From Pelotomaculum sp. (GTDB lineage: Bacteria > Bacillota > Desulfotomaculia > Desulfotomaculales > Pelotomaculaceae): a stretch of DNA of 11,511 nt. The position numbers were made by a program, and so were the translations under genes. The notes under the pieces were generated by a model that had not been told where the DNA came from, did no database searches, and saw only the letters and a list, made by a program, of their open reading frames with translations. The DNA lies in assembly GCA_003489345.1 (NCBI GenBank), contig DNIT01000093.1, forward strand, positions 48,372-59,882. The letters are read 5' to 3'. Positions 1 through 6,111 of the stretch are shown here, one piece after another. Each line of letters starts with the position of its first letter. Position 1 is the first letter of the stretch.

Positions 1-208
1 AAAGCCGTTCCTTAGGTTGTGCTTTGTTTGGTGAGAATTGAAATCGAACCCGGATCAGGTTATGTGGAGCCGCTATGGAGCCGGATAGTAACTCATTTGT
101 TCGATTGGGTGAATATATTACGCCTTACCCCAAAATGTTGCATGTGGATTTATTTACTGTAGCGGCAGCAGGCCGGATTAATTTAAACATACTTACGGAG
201 TTTTTACG
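1..208. other. Leader region upstream of rsmE, no supported gene
   Basis: All three forward frames entering from the left edge hit a stop within about 40 bases, so no sizeable gene end is visible. In many Firmicutes prmA ends just before rsmE, but I see no recognisable PrmA C-terminus. The direct repeat TGGAGCCG occurs twice, around 64-83. No promoter of convincing quality was found; TATATT at 114-119 has no -35 box at proper distance. Confidence 0.5.
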
Positions 209-964
209 ATGCCCCGTTTTTTTATTTCTCCCGAACAGATCAAGGCAGGCCGGGTCACTATAACCGGGCCCGATGTTGCACATATTGTAAAGGTATTGCG
301 GCTCGGACCGGGAGATACCTTGACCGTCCTTGACGGGAGAGGGATGGTCTATGAGGCAGTGATCGAACATGCCGACCGGGAATCAGTAATCTGTGCTGTT
401 ATGTCGGAAAGTAATGCCGGGCGCGCGCCTATGCTCCGGATTACCCTTGTCCAGGGCTTGCCCAAAAATGATAAGATGGACTTGATCGTTCAGAAAGCTA
501 CCGAATTGGGAGTATATAGGTTAATCCCGCTAATCTGCGACAGGTCGGTTGTTAGGATGGCAGGGGACAAGCCGTTGCATCGTCTCGAGCGATGGCAGCG
601 GATTGCTCGTGAAGCCGCCAAGCAGTGCCGCAGGCCTGATGTTCCGGAGGTATTGCCACCGGCAGGGTGGGAAGAAGCTCTGGCAGGCATGCCTGAAAAC
701 ACTGCCGCAGTGATCCCCTGGGAGGAAGAAAACCAGGAACCGCTCAAAAAAGTCCTGGGGGAGAGTAGACCCAGAAAAAATGTCTATGTTTTCATCGGCC
801 CTGAAGGTGGTTTTACCCCTGCAGAGGTGGAGCTGGCCCGCTCGCATGGGATCAGACCAGTGACACTGGGACCGCGTATTTTGCGGACAGAAACCGCCGG
901 CCTGGCCGTGCTTGCGATAATACTATACCAGTTTGGTGATTTGGGGGGGGAACTGGATGGATGA
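209..964 (+). CDS. rsmE: 16S rRNA (uracil-1498-N3)-methyltransferase RsmE
   Basis: RsmE uses S-adenosylmethionine to methylate N3 of U1498 in 16S rRNA, in the decoding region of the 30S subunit. The 251-aa protein has the usual family length. Its N-terminus (MPRFFISPEQI) is typical of the PUA-like domain, followed by the SPOUT (trefoil-knot) methyltransferase fold. Visible signatures are QGLPKNDKMDLIVQKATELG (82-101), the knot loop GPEGGF (197-202) and LGPRILRTETA (220-230), which form the cofactor pocket. The ATG start has GGAG eight bases upstream. The gene end overlaps the start of mtaB by 8 bases, which suggests translational coupling. Motifs and family length make the identification firm. 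Confidence 0.96.
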   Translation: MPRFFISPEQIKAGRVTITGPDVAHIVKVLRLGPGDTLTVLDGRGMVYEAVIEHADRESVICAVMSESNAGRAPMLRITLVQGLPKNDKMDLIVQKATELGVYRLIPLICDRSVVRMAGDKPLHRLERWQRIAREAAKQCRRPDVPEVLPPAGWEEALAGMPENTAAVIPWEEENQEPLKKVLGESRPRKNVYVFIGPEGGFTPAEVELARSHGIRPVTLGPRILRTETAGLAVLAIILYQFGDLGGELDG

Positions 965-2273
965 AAAACGGGTGGGTATAGTTACTCTTGGCTGTAAGGT
1001 AAATCAGTATGAATCAGCCGCCCTGGCCGGGCTTTTCCAGGATCAGGGTTATAAGATCGTGGATTTTGAGGACGAAGCTGATTTATACATTATCAACACT
1101 TGTACCGTGACCCACCTGAGTGACCGTAAATCCAGGCAGTTAATACGCCGAGCCGCCAGAAGGAACCCTGCTGCGCTGGTAGTAGTTACCGGGTGCTACG
1201 CCCAGACCTCAACCGGGGAGATTATGGAAATTCCCGGTGTCGATCTGATCGTGGGAACAAGAGAGCGCTCCAGGATTGTAGAACTGGTAAAAAACGCCGT
1301 TAAGGGAGGAAAGCCCCTGGCGGCTGTGAGCGCTTATGACGCAAACGACCAGTTTGAAGAGCTTTCTTCTATGCCCCTAAGCGGGCGAGCCCGTGCTTTT
1401 CTGAAAATTCAGGAGGGCTGCGACAATTGCTGCACTTACTGTATTGTACCTGCGGCCAGAGGTCCGCTGCGCAGCAGGAAACCGGAGAATGTCCTGAAAA
1501 CAGCACGGCAGCTGGTGGAAGCGGGCTTTAAGGAAATTGTTCTTACCGGCATTCACACCGGCGCTTATGGACGGGACCTGAGTGGGGGATACACACTGTC
1601 CGCTTTGCTCCGCAGCCTTAGTGATATACCGGGCCTGTTGAGGCTGCGGCTCAGTTCCATTGAACCCAACGATATTACCCTGGACCTGGTTGAAGTGCTG
1701 GCCGGGTCTGACAAGTTTTGTCGGCACCTGCACGTACCTTTGCAGTCCGGCGACGATCAAATCCTGGAACGGATGGGCAGGCGCTATAATACCTGGGAGT
1801 ATTCACGTCTGGTGGAGGTTTTAAGGGAGAATATCCCCAACCTGGGCCTTACCACCGATGTTATCGTGGGCTTCCCGGGTGAGCGGGAAGTGGATTTTAT
1901 GAATACATACAGGTTCGTCGAAAAAACAGCCTACAGCAGGTTGCATGTCTTTAAGTTTTCCCCGCGCCGGGGGACCCCGGCTGCTGCCTACCCGGATCGG
2001 GTAGACCCGCCAACCAGCGACCGGCGCAGTCATAGGCTGATCCGGCTGGGCGAAAAAATGGCCGCCCGTTTTGCCTCATCACTGGTTGGGATGGACCTGC
2101 CTGTGCTGGTCGAACGGAGCTTGCCGGATTTATACGGCTTATACGAGGGGTTGACCGACAATTATGTCAGGGTTGTTTTCCCCGGTGATGAAAACCTGTC
2201 GGGCCAGATAGTCAGAGTTAAGATTGAGGGATTGCAGGAGAACCACTTAACAGGTAAAATTATCGCTCGCTGA
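957..2273 (+). CDS. mtaB: tRNA (N6-threonylcarbamoyladenosine-37) methylthiotransferase MtaB
   Basis: MtaB is a radical-SAM methylthiotransferase that converts t6A37 to ms2t6A37 in ANN-decoding tRNAs. The 438-aa protein shows the three family parts. The N-terminal UPF0004 domain carries Cys13, Cys49 and Cys80 for the auxiliary [4Fe-4S] cluster. The radical-SAM core carries the CxxxCxxC motif at Cys155, Cys159 and Cys162 (EGCDNCCTYC). A C-terminal TRAM-like domain follows. The opening VGIVTLGCKVNQYES separates MtaB (TLGCKVNQ) from MiaB and RimO. I chose ATG 957 over the in-frame TTG 933 because homologues start close to this motif and a G-rich stretch (943-950) serves as ribosome binding site. 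It overlaps rsmE by 8 bases, and the two are probably co-transcribed. Confidence 0.95.
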   Translation: MDEKRVGIVTLGCKVNQYESAALAGLFQDQGYKIVDFEDEADLYIINTCTVTHLSDRKSRQLIRRAARRNPAALVVVTGCYAQTSTGEIMEIPGVDLIVGTRERSRIVELVKNAVKGGKPLAAVSAYDANDQFEELSSMPLSGRARAFLKIQEGCDNCCTYCIVPAARGPLRSRKPENVLKTARQLVEAGFKEIVLTGIHTGAYGRDLSGGYTLSALLRSLSDIPGLLRLRLSSIEPNDITLDLVEVLAGSDKFCRHLHVPLQSGDDQILERMGRRYNTWEYSRLVEVLRENIPNLGLTTDVIVGFPGEREVDFMNTYRFVEKTAYSRLHVFKFSPRRGTPAAAYPDRVDPPTSDRRSHRLIRLGEKMAARFASSLVGMDLPVLVERSLPDLYGLYEGLTDNYVRVVFPGDENLSGQIVRVKIEGLQENHLTGKIIAR

Positions 2274-2370
2274 GGTGGAGGAATTACCAAAATTGCGTTG
2301 AATTAAAGTTTTGAGAGAAGTTGTCCGCGCCGCTGGGGGCACCGCGTATCATGAAAACACCAGGCGATGT

Positions 2371-2434
2371 ATGTGCGATTTCGTCGCACATGGTGCGCCG
2401 GTGCCATGCTAGTAACTTCTGTGCGAATGAGTTC
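2371..2434 (+). repeat. Three-hairpin intergenic repeat, copy 1
   Basis: The first hairpin is ATGTGCGA / TCGCACAT (2371-2378 with 2384-2391, loop TTTCG). A second at 2389-2408 is CATGGTGC / GTGCCATG, with two G-U pairs. A third unit, GTGCGAATGAGTTC (2420-2433), is degenerate and no longer pairs well. The same order of parts appears in reverse orientation at 3881-3958. I infer a dispersed, non-coding palindromic element; its function is unknown. Confidence 0.6.
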
Positions 2435-2487
2435 AAACCTGCATTTTGGGGATGCGCTCTGAGTTGGACAGCTGCACAGCTATTTTT

Positions 2488-2520
2488 AGGGAAGCAAAAG
2501 AACCGTCCCCCTGCTTCCTT
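2488..2520 (-). repeat. REP-like palindrome with GGGGACGGTTCTT core
   Basis: GGAAGCA (2490-2496) and TGCTTCC (2512-2518) form a 7-bp stem. The loop, read on the minus strand, contains GGGGACGGTTCTTTT. The core GGGGACGGTTCTT recurs at 5629-5641 in the opposite orientation. From memory, cores like this are widespread intergenic palindromes in clostridial genomes and are linked with REP-type transposases; that link is not shown here. It ends about 15 bases before the ribosome binding site of the HIT gene. Confidence 0.6.
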
Positions 2521-2549
2521 TTATTCCCGGGTGGGAGGAGGTGGAAAAC

Positions 2550-2894
2550 ATGCAGGACTGCCTTTTTTGCAAGATAATCAAAAAGGAAATACCGGCCGAG
2601 ATCGTTTATGAAGACGAGCAGGTTTTAGTTTTTAAAGATATCAATCCCATGGCTCCCGTCCACCTTATCATTATTCCCCAAAAGCACATTCCGGCTCTGG
2701 CGGATATGGATGAAAAGGACACCTTTTTGATGGGACAGATTCAATTAACAGCTGCCCGGTTGGCTGTTAAAATGGGTTTAGCTGAGGAGGGCTTTCGCCT
2801 GGTGAATAACTGTGGCCGTTCTGCCCAGCAAACGGTTATGCATATCCACTACCACCTGCTGGCAGGAAGGCATTTAAACTGGCCGCCAGGGTAG
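2550..2894 (+). CDS. HIT family (histidine triad) nucleotide-binding protein
   Basis: This is a small cytosolic purine nucleoside phosphoramidase/hydrolase of the HIT superfamily (HinT-like, Hit branch). The 114-aa protein has the CxxC pair of zinc-binding family members (Cys4, Cys7 in DCLFCKII), the core VHLIIIPQKHI (37-47), and the catalytic histidine triad HIHYH at 98-102 followed by LLAGR. ATG 2550 is chosen over GTG 2541 because the ribosome binding site AGGAGGTG (2536-2543) overlaps the GTG and is correctly spaced only for the ATG. The gene is flanked by repeat-rich DNA upstream and the rpsU promoter downstream. The physiological substrate cannot be read from the sequence. Confidence 0.93.
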   Translation: MQDCLFCKIIKKEIPAEIVYEDEQVLVFKDINPMAPVHLIIIPQKHIPALADMDEKDTFLMGQIQLTAARLAVKMGLAEEGFRLVNNCGRSAQQTVMHIHYHLLAGRHLNWPPG

Positions 2895-2972
2895 GACGCG
2901 CAGTCAAGCATGAAAAGCCAACATGTTTGTACGGAAATACTTATTCAAGGGCGTTGCAGTCGATTGGAGCGG

Positions 2973-3002
2973 TTGACTACCGGCTAAAACCTGTTGTATA
3001 AT
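2973..3002 (+). promoter_or_regulatory. Sigma-A type promoter for rpsU
   Basis: The -35 box TTGACT (2973-2978) and perfect -10 box TATAAT (2997-3002) are separated by 18 bases. The expected start is near 3009, giving an rpsU leader of about 78 bases. It is the best vegetative promoter match in the window and lies downstream of the HIT gene. Confidence 0.75.
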
Positions 3003-3086
3003 AACATGGTATTTGTACAATGGGAGATTGGTTTGACTATTAGATAGGTTGCGGCTTTATGGTTTTAGCGGAGGGAGGGAAAGTTA

Positions 3087-3263
3087 GTGGCGGAAGTGAA
3101 AGTGGGTAAAAACGAAACATTGGACAGTGCCCTCCGGCGTTTCAAGCGCACCTGCCAAAAAGCCGGTGTACTTGCAGAGGCCAGGAAACATGAACATTAT
3201 GAAAAACCCAGCGTAAAAAGGAAGAAAAAATCTGAAGCGGCAAGAAAAAGGAAATTTCACTAA
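3087..3263 (+). CDS. rpsU: 30S ribosomal protein bS21
   Basis: bS21 is a small basic protein of the 30S platform near the 3' end of 16S rRNA that helps initiation. The 58-aa product begins MAEVKVGKNETLDSALRRFK. It contains the family signature of an N-terminal LDSALRRFKR helix, KAGVLAEARKHEHYEKPSVKR in the middle, and a Lys/Arg-rich tail ending AARKRKFH. It starts with GTG, preceded by a purine-rich GGAGGGAGGG site. It has its own promoter (2973-3002) and is followed at once by a strong terminator, so it can be expressed alone. Its length matches other Firmicutes bS21 proteins. Confidence 0.96.
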   Translation: MAEVKVGKNETLDSALRRFKRTCQKAGVLAEARKHEHYEKPSVKRKKKSEAARKRKFH

Positions 3264-3277
3264 ATAACGCTAAACAT

Positions 3278-3306
3278 AATGCTTGGCCTTAAGCCAAGCA
3301 TTTTTT
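3278..3306 (+). terminator. Intrinsic terminator after rpsU
   Basis: A perfect 10-bp stem AATGCTTGGC / GCCAAGCATT (3278-3287 with 3293-3302) with a 5-base loop is followed by a T run (3301-3306). It lies 14 bases after the rpsU stop and only about 6 bases before the ribosome binding site of the NfeD gene, leaving no room for a separate promoter between them. Confidence 0.88.
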
Positions 3307-3329
3307 GCAATAAGGAGGTGACCCATATT

Positions 3330-3836
3330 ATGTCTCCCGCGCTTATTATCTGGCTGGCCTATCTTGCTCTTTTACTGGGCATAATTGCCCTGGTATTGGA
3401 AGTTTTCGTGTTTCCCGGATTTGGAGTAGCCGGTATTACAGGAATTATATTGCTAGGCTGGGGAATATTATTAATTGCGGTTGATGTCACGCAGGCTACT
3501 TCAGCACTTGTAATAGCGCTTGTTGCCACTATAATTATCTTGCTTGTCGGAATTAAGCTGATGTCCCGCTACAATATGTGGTATAAGCTGACCCTTCAAA
3601 ACAGGCAGCAAAAAGAAGAAGGCTACCTGGCCCCACTTTCTGAACTGAGCCTTTTTACAGGCAGGGAAGGAACGGCTCTTACACCGCTGCGTCCGGCCGG
3701 TGCTGCCGAAATCGATGGTCACCGTCTGGATATAGTGACTGAAGGAGAATTTGTCAGTACCGGAGCGGCGGTCAAAGTTATCAAAGTTGAAGGAACTAGA
3801 GTGGTTGTTAAAGAAATAAATAAAGATACAGTATAA
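3330..3836 (+). CDS. Short NfeD-family membrane protein (flotillin partner)
   Basis: This is a 168-aa integral membrane protein of the short NfeD type, without the ClpP-like protease domain of long NfeD proteins. Three hydrophobic segments are visible at about residues 4-24, 32-52 and 57-77. They are followed by a soluble beta-rich OB-fold domain (about 110-164) with GREGTALTPLRPAG and VKVIKVEGTRVVVKEI. In Firmicutes this protein (YqeZ-like) is encoded directly before the flotillin-like FloA and acts with it in membrane microdomains. The ATG at 3330 is preceded by AAGGAGGTG. An in-frame ATG at 3279 is rejected because it lies inside the rpsU terminator. With the terminator so close upstream, expression probably depends on read-through or a promoter inside rpsU. 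Confidence 0.88.
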   Translation: MSPALIIWLAYLALLLGIIALVLEVFVFPGFGVAGITGIILLGWGILLIAVDVTQATSALVIALVATIIILLVGIKLMSRYNMWYKLTLQNRQQKEEGYLAPLSELSLFTGREGTALTPLRPAGAAEIDGHRLDIVTEGEFVSTGAAVKVIKVEGTRVVVKEINKDTV

Positions 3837-3880
3837 AAACTGCTCTGAAATGCACACAGAACGCTTCTTAAAAAATGAGG

Positions 3881-3958
3881 TGCGAATTTATTCGCAACAA
3901 ATGTTTATATTAACTCCTACAAGTGCGGCGTTAACGCCGTGTGCGATTGAAATCGCAC
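3881..3958 (-). repeat. Three-hairpin intergenic repeat, copy 2 (inverted relative to copy 1)
   Basis: Three palindromes lie in a row on the plus strand. They are TGCGAA-TTTA-TTCGCA (3881-3896), the perfect 14-base palindrome CGGCGTTAACGCCG (3926-3939), and GTGCGAT-TGAA-ATCGCAC (3941-3958). Read on the minus strand they match the order and flanks of copy 1 at 2371-2434, including GTGCGATTTC at the start and GCGAAT near the end. Copy 2 carries about 12 extra bases between the second and third hairpins. It fills much of the gap between nfeD and floA. Confidence 0.65.
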
Positions 3959-4011
3959 CATGATACACCGGATCAGTGATTGATAAAAAGATTAATAAGG
4001 AGGAATGAACG

Positions 4012-5016
4012 ATGAACGCGGGATTTATTGCTTCGCTGATGCTTGTTGCTATTGTTTTTATCGCCGTAGCAGTTATTTTTAGTTTTATACCGATAGGGCT
4101 ATGGATATCTGCGCTTGCGGCTGGGGTCAAGGTAGGTATTTTTACCTTAATAGGAATGCGCCTGCGCAGAGTCCCTCCTGCCAAGATTGTTAACCCGCTG
4201 ATTAAGGCGGATAAGGCAGGGCTTAGCATTTCCGTAAACCAGTTGGAGGCGCATTATTTGGCCGGCGGTAATGTGGATAGGGTGGTAAATGCGCTGGTCG
4301 CCGCGGAACGGGCGGCAATACCGTTGCCCTTCGAGCGGGCGGCGGCAATCGACCTGGCCGGGCGTGATGTTTTTATGGCTGTACAGATGAGTGTCAACCC
4401 GAAGGTGCTGGAAACCCCTCTGGTCTCGGCGGTAGCCAAGGACGGGATTGAGGTTAAGGTAATCGCCAGGGTAACCGTACGGGCCAATATTGATCGCCTG
4501 GTAGGGGGCGCCGGCGAAGAGACGGTTCTCGCGCGTGTCGGTGAGGGTGTGGTTACGACTGTGGGCAGCGCTGAAAGCCATAAACTTGTCCTGGAAAATC
4601 CCGATATGATTTCCCAAACTGTTCTCAACAAGGGGCTGGATGCCGGAACAGCTTTTGAAATTCTCTCCATCGATATCGCTGATGTGGATGTGGGCCGGAA
4701 CATTGGCGCACAGTTGCAGACCGACCAGGCCGAAGCGGACAAGCGGATCGCCCAGGCCAAGGCTGAGGAACGAAGGGCTATGGCCGTGGCCAGGGAGCAA
4801 GAGATGAAGGCCGCGGTGCAGGAAATGCGAGCCAAAGTCGTCCAGTCTGAAGCCGAGGTGCCCCTTGCCATGGCAGAAGCTCTGCGCCAGGGCAAACTTG
4901 GCGTGATGGACTATTATAATTTACAAAACCTGCTCTCTGATACCCAGATGAGGGATTCGTTGTCCAGGATCGGTCAGCAAAGAGAGGACGCCGGCCCTGA
5001 CCTGCCTGTGAAATAA
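4012..5016 (+). CDS. floA: Flotillin-like protein FloA
   Basis: FloA is a membrane scaffold protein that marks functional membrane microdomains in Firmicutes. The 334-aa product is close to the 331 aa known for B. subtilis YqfA/FloA. Two hydrophobic stretches (about 5-29 and 32-50) form the N-terminal membrane anchor. An SPFH-like domain follows, with VNQLEAHYLAGGNVDRVVNAL (76-96) and IEVKVIARVTVRANIDRLVGG (146-166). An Ala/Glu-rich coiled coil follows (about 237-293, with KRIAQAKAEERRAMA) and then the conserved GVMDYYNLQNL (297-307). The ATG start has GGAGG eight bases upstream. It follows the NfeD gene by 175 bases and precedes an unrecognised membrane-anchored protein. Confidence 0.96.
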   Translation: MNAGFIASLMLVAIVFIAVAVIFSFIPIGLWISALAAGVKVGIFTLIGMRLRRVPPAKIVNPLIKADKAGLSISVNQLEAHYLAGGNVDRVVNALVAAERAAIPLPFERAAAIDLAGRDVFMAVQMSVNPKVLETPLVSAVAKDGIEVKVIARVTVRANIDRLVGGAGEETVLARVGEGVVTTVGSAESHKLVLENPDMISQTVLNKGLDAGTAFEILSIDIADVDVGRNIGAQLQTDQAEADKRIAQAKAEERRAMAVAREQEMKAAVQEMRAKVVQSEAEVPLAMAEALRQGKLGVMDYYNLQNLLSDTQMRDSLSRIGQQREDAGPDLPVK

Positions 5017-5076
5017 TCCTGCCGGAAAAATCCATGCAGCCAACCGGAGTAAAACGATATACGAGGGCGTGGTAAA

Positions 5077-5619
5077 TTGAATACGATATTCTGGCTGGTC
5101 TTTTTCTTCCTCCTGGCGAGAAGTATCTGGCGACTTATGGAACGTGCCGGGGACAAAGGCAGATTCGATGGCCCTCTGGGCGGACCCCCGGCAGGTATGA
5201 GAAGGCCTGGGCCTGAAAGTGAAGAGAAGCCCAAGCTCAAAATTCCTGAATACCTTACCCGGCGCAGCGAAGAACCGCCTGGCTATGAGCAGCCTGATGA
5301 ATTATCCGTCATGCGAAGGGACCGGGAGGAAGAGTCGTTAGCGGAATACAGCGAGCCGGTAGTTTTAACCGGGGAAATGGCTGAACCTCCCGTAAAAGGA
5401 CAGCCGTCCGGGTTATACCCTGAAGGACCTGCGGCAAGGGCTGAAGCCAAAGCTCCGTACGGCATGGAAGGCCATAAGGAGAGCCCTGCCCGGAAGCGGC
5501 GCCAGCGCAGTGACCGGGAAGATCCGTTCAGCAATATTTTAGGCCCTGGTCAGGTGGTCAAGGGAATGGTCTGGTCGCAGATACTGGGTCCTCGCGGCGG
5601 TCTCCGTTCCAAAAGGTAG
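5077..5619 (+). CDS. Unrecognised membrane-anchored, charged low-complexity protein
   Basis: I do not recognise this 180-aa protein. Residues 3-20 (TIFWLVFFFLLARSIWRL) form one hydrophobic helix at the extreme N-terminus, likely an uncleaved anchor. Residues about 25-148 are rich in Pro, Glu, Arg and Gly with no obvious fold. The C-terminal 32 residues (DPFSNILGPGQVVKGMVWSQ and on) are more ordered-looking, contain ILGP twice (154-157 and 169-172), and end in the basic RSKR. The start is TTG, with GAGGG nine bases upstream; the next in-frame Met (residue 21) would lose the hydrophobic segment. Codon use resembles the neighbours. It begins 60 bases after floA and is probably co-transcribed with it, so a role at the membrane is a guess from context only. 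Confidence 0.75.
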   Translation: MNTIFWLVFFFLLARSIWRLMERAGDKGRFDGPLGGPPAGMRRPGPESEEKPKLKIPEYLTRRSEEPPGYEQPDELSVMRRDREEESLAEYSEPVVLTGEMAEPPVKGQPSGLYPEGPAARAEAKAPYGMEGHKESPARKRRQRSDREDPFSNILGPGQVVKGMVWSQILGPRGGLRSKR

Positions 5620-5623
5620 AGTG

Positions 5624-5677
5624 ACACAGGGGACGGTTCTTATTGCCTTACGCAATACCTATCGTCCCCATTGCTTC
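5624..5677 (+). repeat. REP-like imperfect hairpin with GGGGACGGTTCTT core
   Basis: GGGGACG (5629-5635) pairs with CGTCCCC (5663-5669), and TATTGC (5641-5646) pairs with GCAATA (5652-5657), leaving a 5-by-5 internal bulge and a 5-base loop. The core GGGGACGGTTCTT is shared with the element at 2488-2520, and the flank ATTGCTTCC (5670-5678) resembles that element's TGCTTCC arm. It begins 4 bases after the stop of the preceding gene and has no T run, so it is not a typical terminator. Confidence 0.6.
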
Positions 5678-5734
5678 CCCGTGCGCCGATTCAGCACAGC
5701 CTGAAGGAGTCCACGGGTGCATTACCATTAAATA

Positions 5735-5764
5735 GTAATTTATTCCCCTTCAGTCGCATATAGT
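5735..5764 (+). promoter_or_regulatory. Possible sigma-E sporulation promoter before yqfC
   Basis: CATATAGT (5757-5764) resembles the mother-cell sigma-E -10 consensus (CATACAnT). A weak -35 candidate, GTAATTT (5735-5741), lies 15 bases upstream, a usual sigma-E spacing. Known biology supports the placement, because yqfC and yqfD belong to the sigma-E regulon in B. subtilis. The -35 match is poor, so this is tentative. A 7-bp inverted repeat CTGAAGG / CCTTCAG (5701-5707 with 5747-5753) brackets the -35 candidate. Confidence 0.4.
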
Positions 5765-5787
5765 TGTGGCGAGGAGGGGATTTTTTT

Positions 5788-6069
5788 ATGGGCTGGCGCG
5801 ATTTTCAAAGAAAAGTAAAAAGGCAGTTTTCTGAAGCAATGGAGCTGCCCGGAGACGTGGTCCTGGATTTGCCAAAGATAATCATGGTCGGCAATATTCA
5901 GCTTTTTATTGAGAACCACCGCGGCATAATAGAGTACACTACGGAAGGGGTCAGGGTGAGCGTAGGGGAAGGCGAAGTTACGGTCATTGGTGAGAACCTG
6001 ATGCTACGCAATATACTGCCGGACGAGCTGTGTGTGGAAGGAAAAATCCGGTCGCTCAGTTTCCTTTAG
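5788..6069 (+). CDS. yqfC: Sporulation protein YqfC
   Basis: YqfC is a small conserved protein of endospore formers, made in the mother cell; its biochemical role is not known. The 93-aa protein shows the family core ELPGDVVLDLPKI (19-31) and MVGNIQLFIENHRGIIEY (33-50), followed by a beta-rich C-terminus with LMLRNILPDELCVEG. No signal peptide or membrane segment is present. ATG 5788 is chosen over an in-frame upstream start at 5764 because GAGGAGGGG (5771-5779) fits the ATG and the upstream extension is unlike the family. It is followed 42 bases later by yqfD, and the two are likely one transcript. Confidence 0.92.
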   Translation: MGWRDFQRKVKRQFSEAMELPGDVVLDLPKIIMVGNIQLFIENHRGIIEYTTEGVRVSVGEGEVTVIGENLMLRNILPDELCVEGKIRSLSFL

Positions 6070-6111
6070 ATGGGGGAATAAATTTTACAACTTGAATTCG
6101 GGGGATTTTCT

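Noticed and set aside
75..263. Short plus-strand open frame of 62 codons before rsmE
   Set aside because: No ribosome binding site, no recognisable family, and it runs into rsmE in another frame.
2371..2520. CRISPR array or integration site
   Set aside because: The repeated units are palindromes of unequal spacing and only one or two copies per site, with no spacers of regular length and no cas or integrase gene.
2321..2611. Open frame of 96 codons upstream of and into the HIT gene
   Set aside because: It is made from the repeat elements and an out-of-frame piece of the HIT gene, with no ribosome binding site.
3033..3060. Second TTGACT before rpsU as another promoter
   Set aside because: No acceptable -10 box 16-19 bases downstream. 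The first TTGACT pairs with a perfect TATAAT.
3926..3939. Perfect palindrome CGGCGTTAACGCCG as a repressor operator
   Set aside because: It occupies the central hairpin position of the dispersed repeat and has no promoter nearby, so a repeat component is the simpler reading.
4147..4895. Two long minus-strand open frames (217 and 213 codons) opposite floA
   Set aside because: FloA is unmistakable on the plus strand. The antisense frames are low-complexity Ser/Ala/Arg-rich shadows produced by its codon use.
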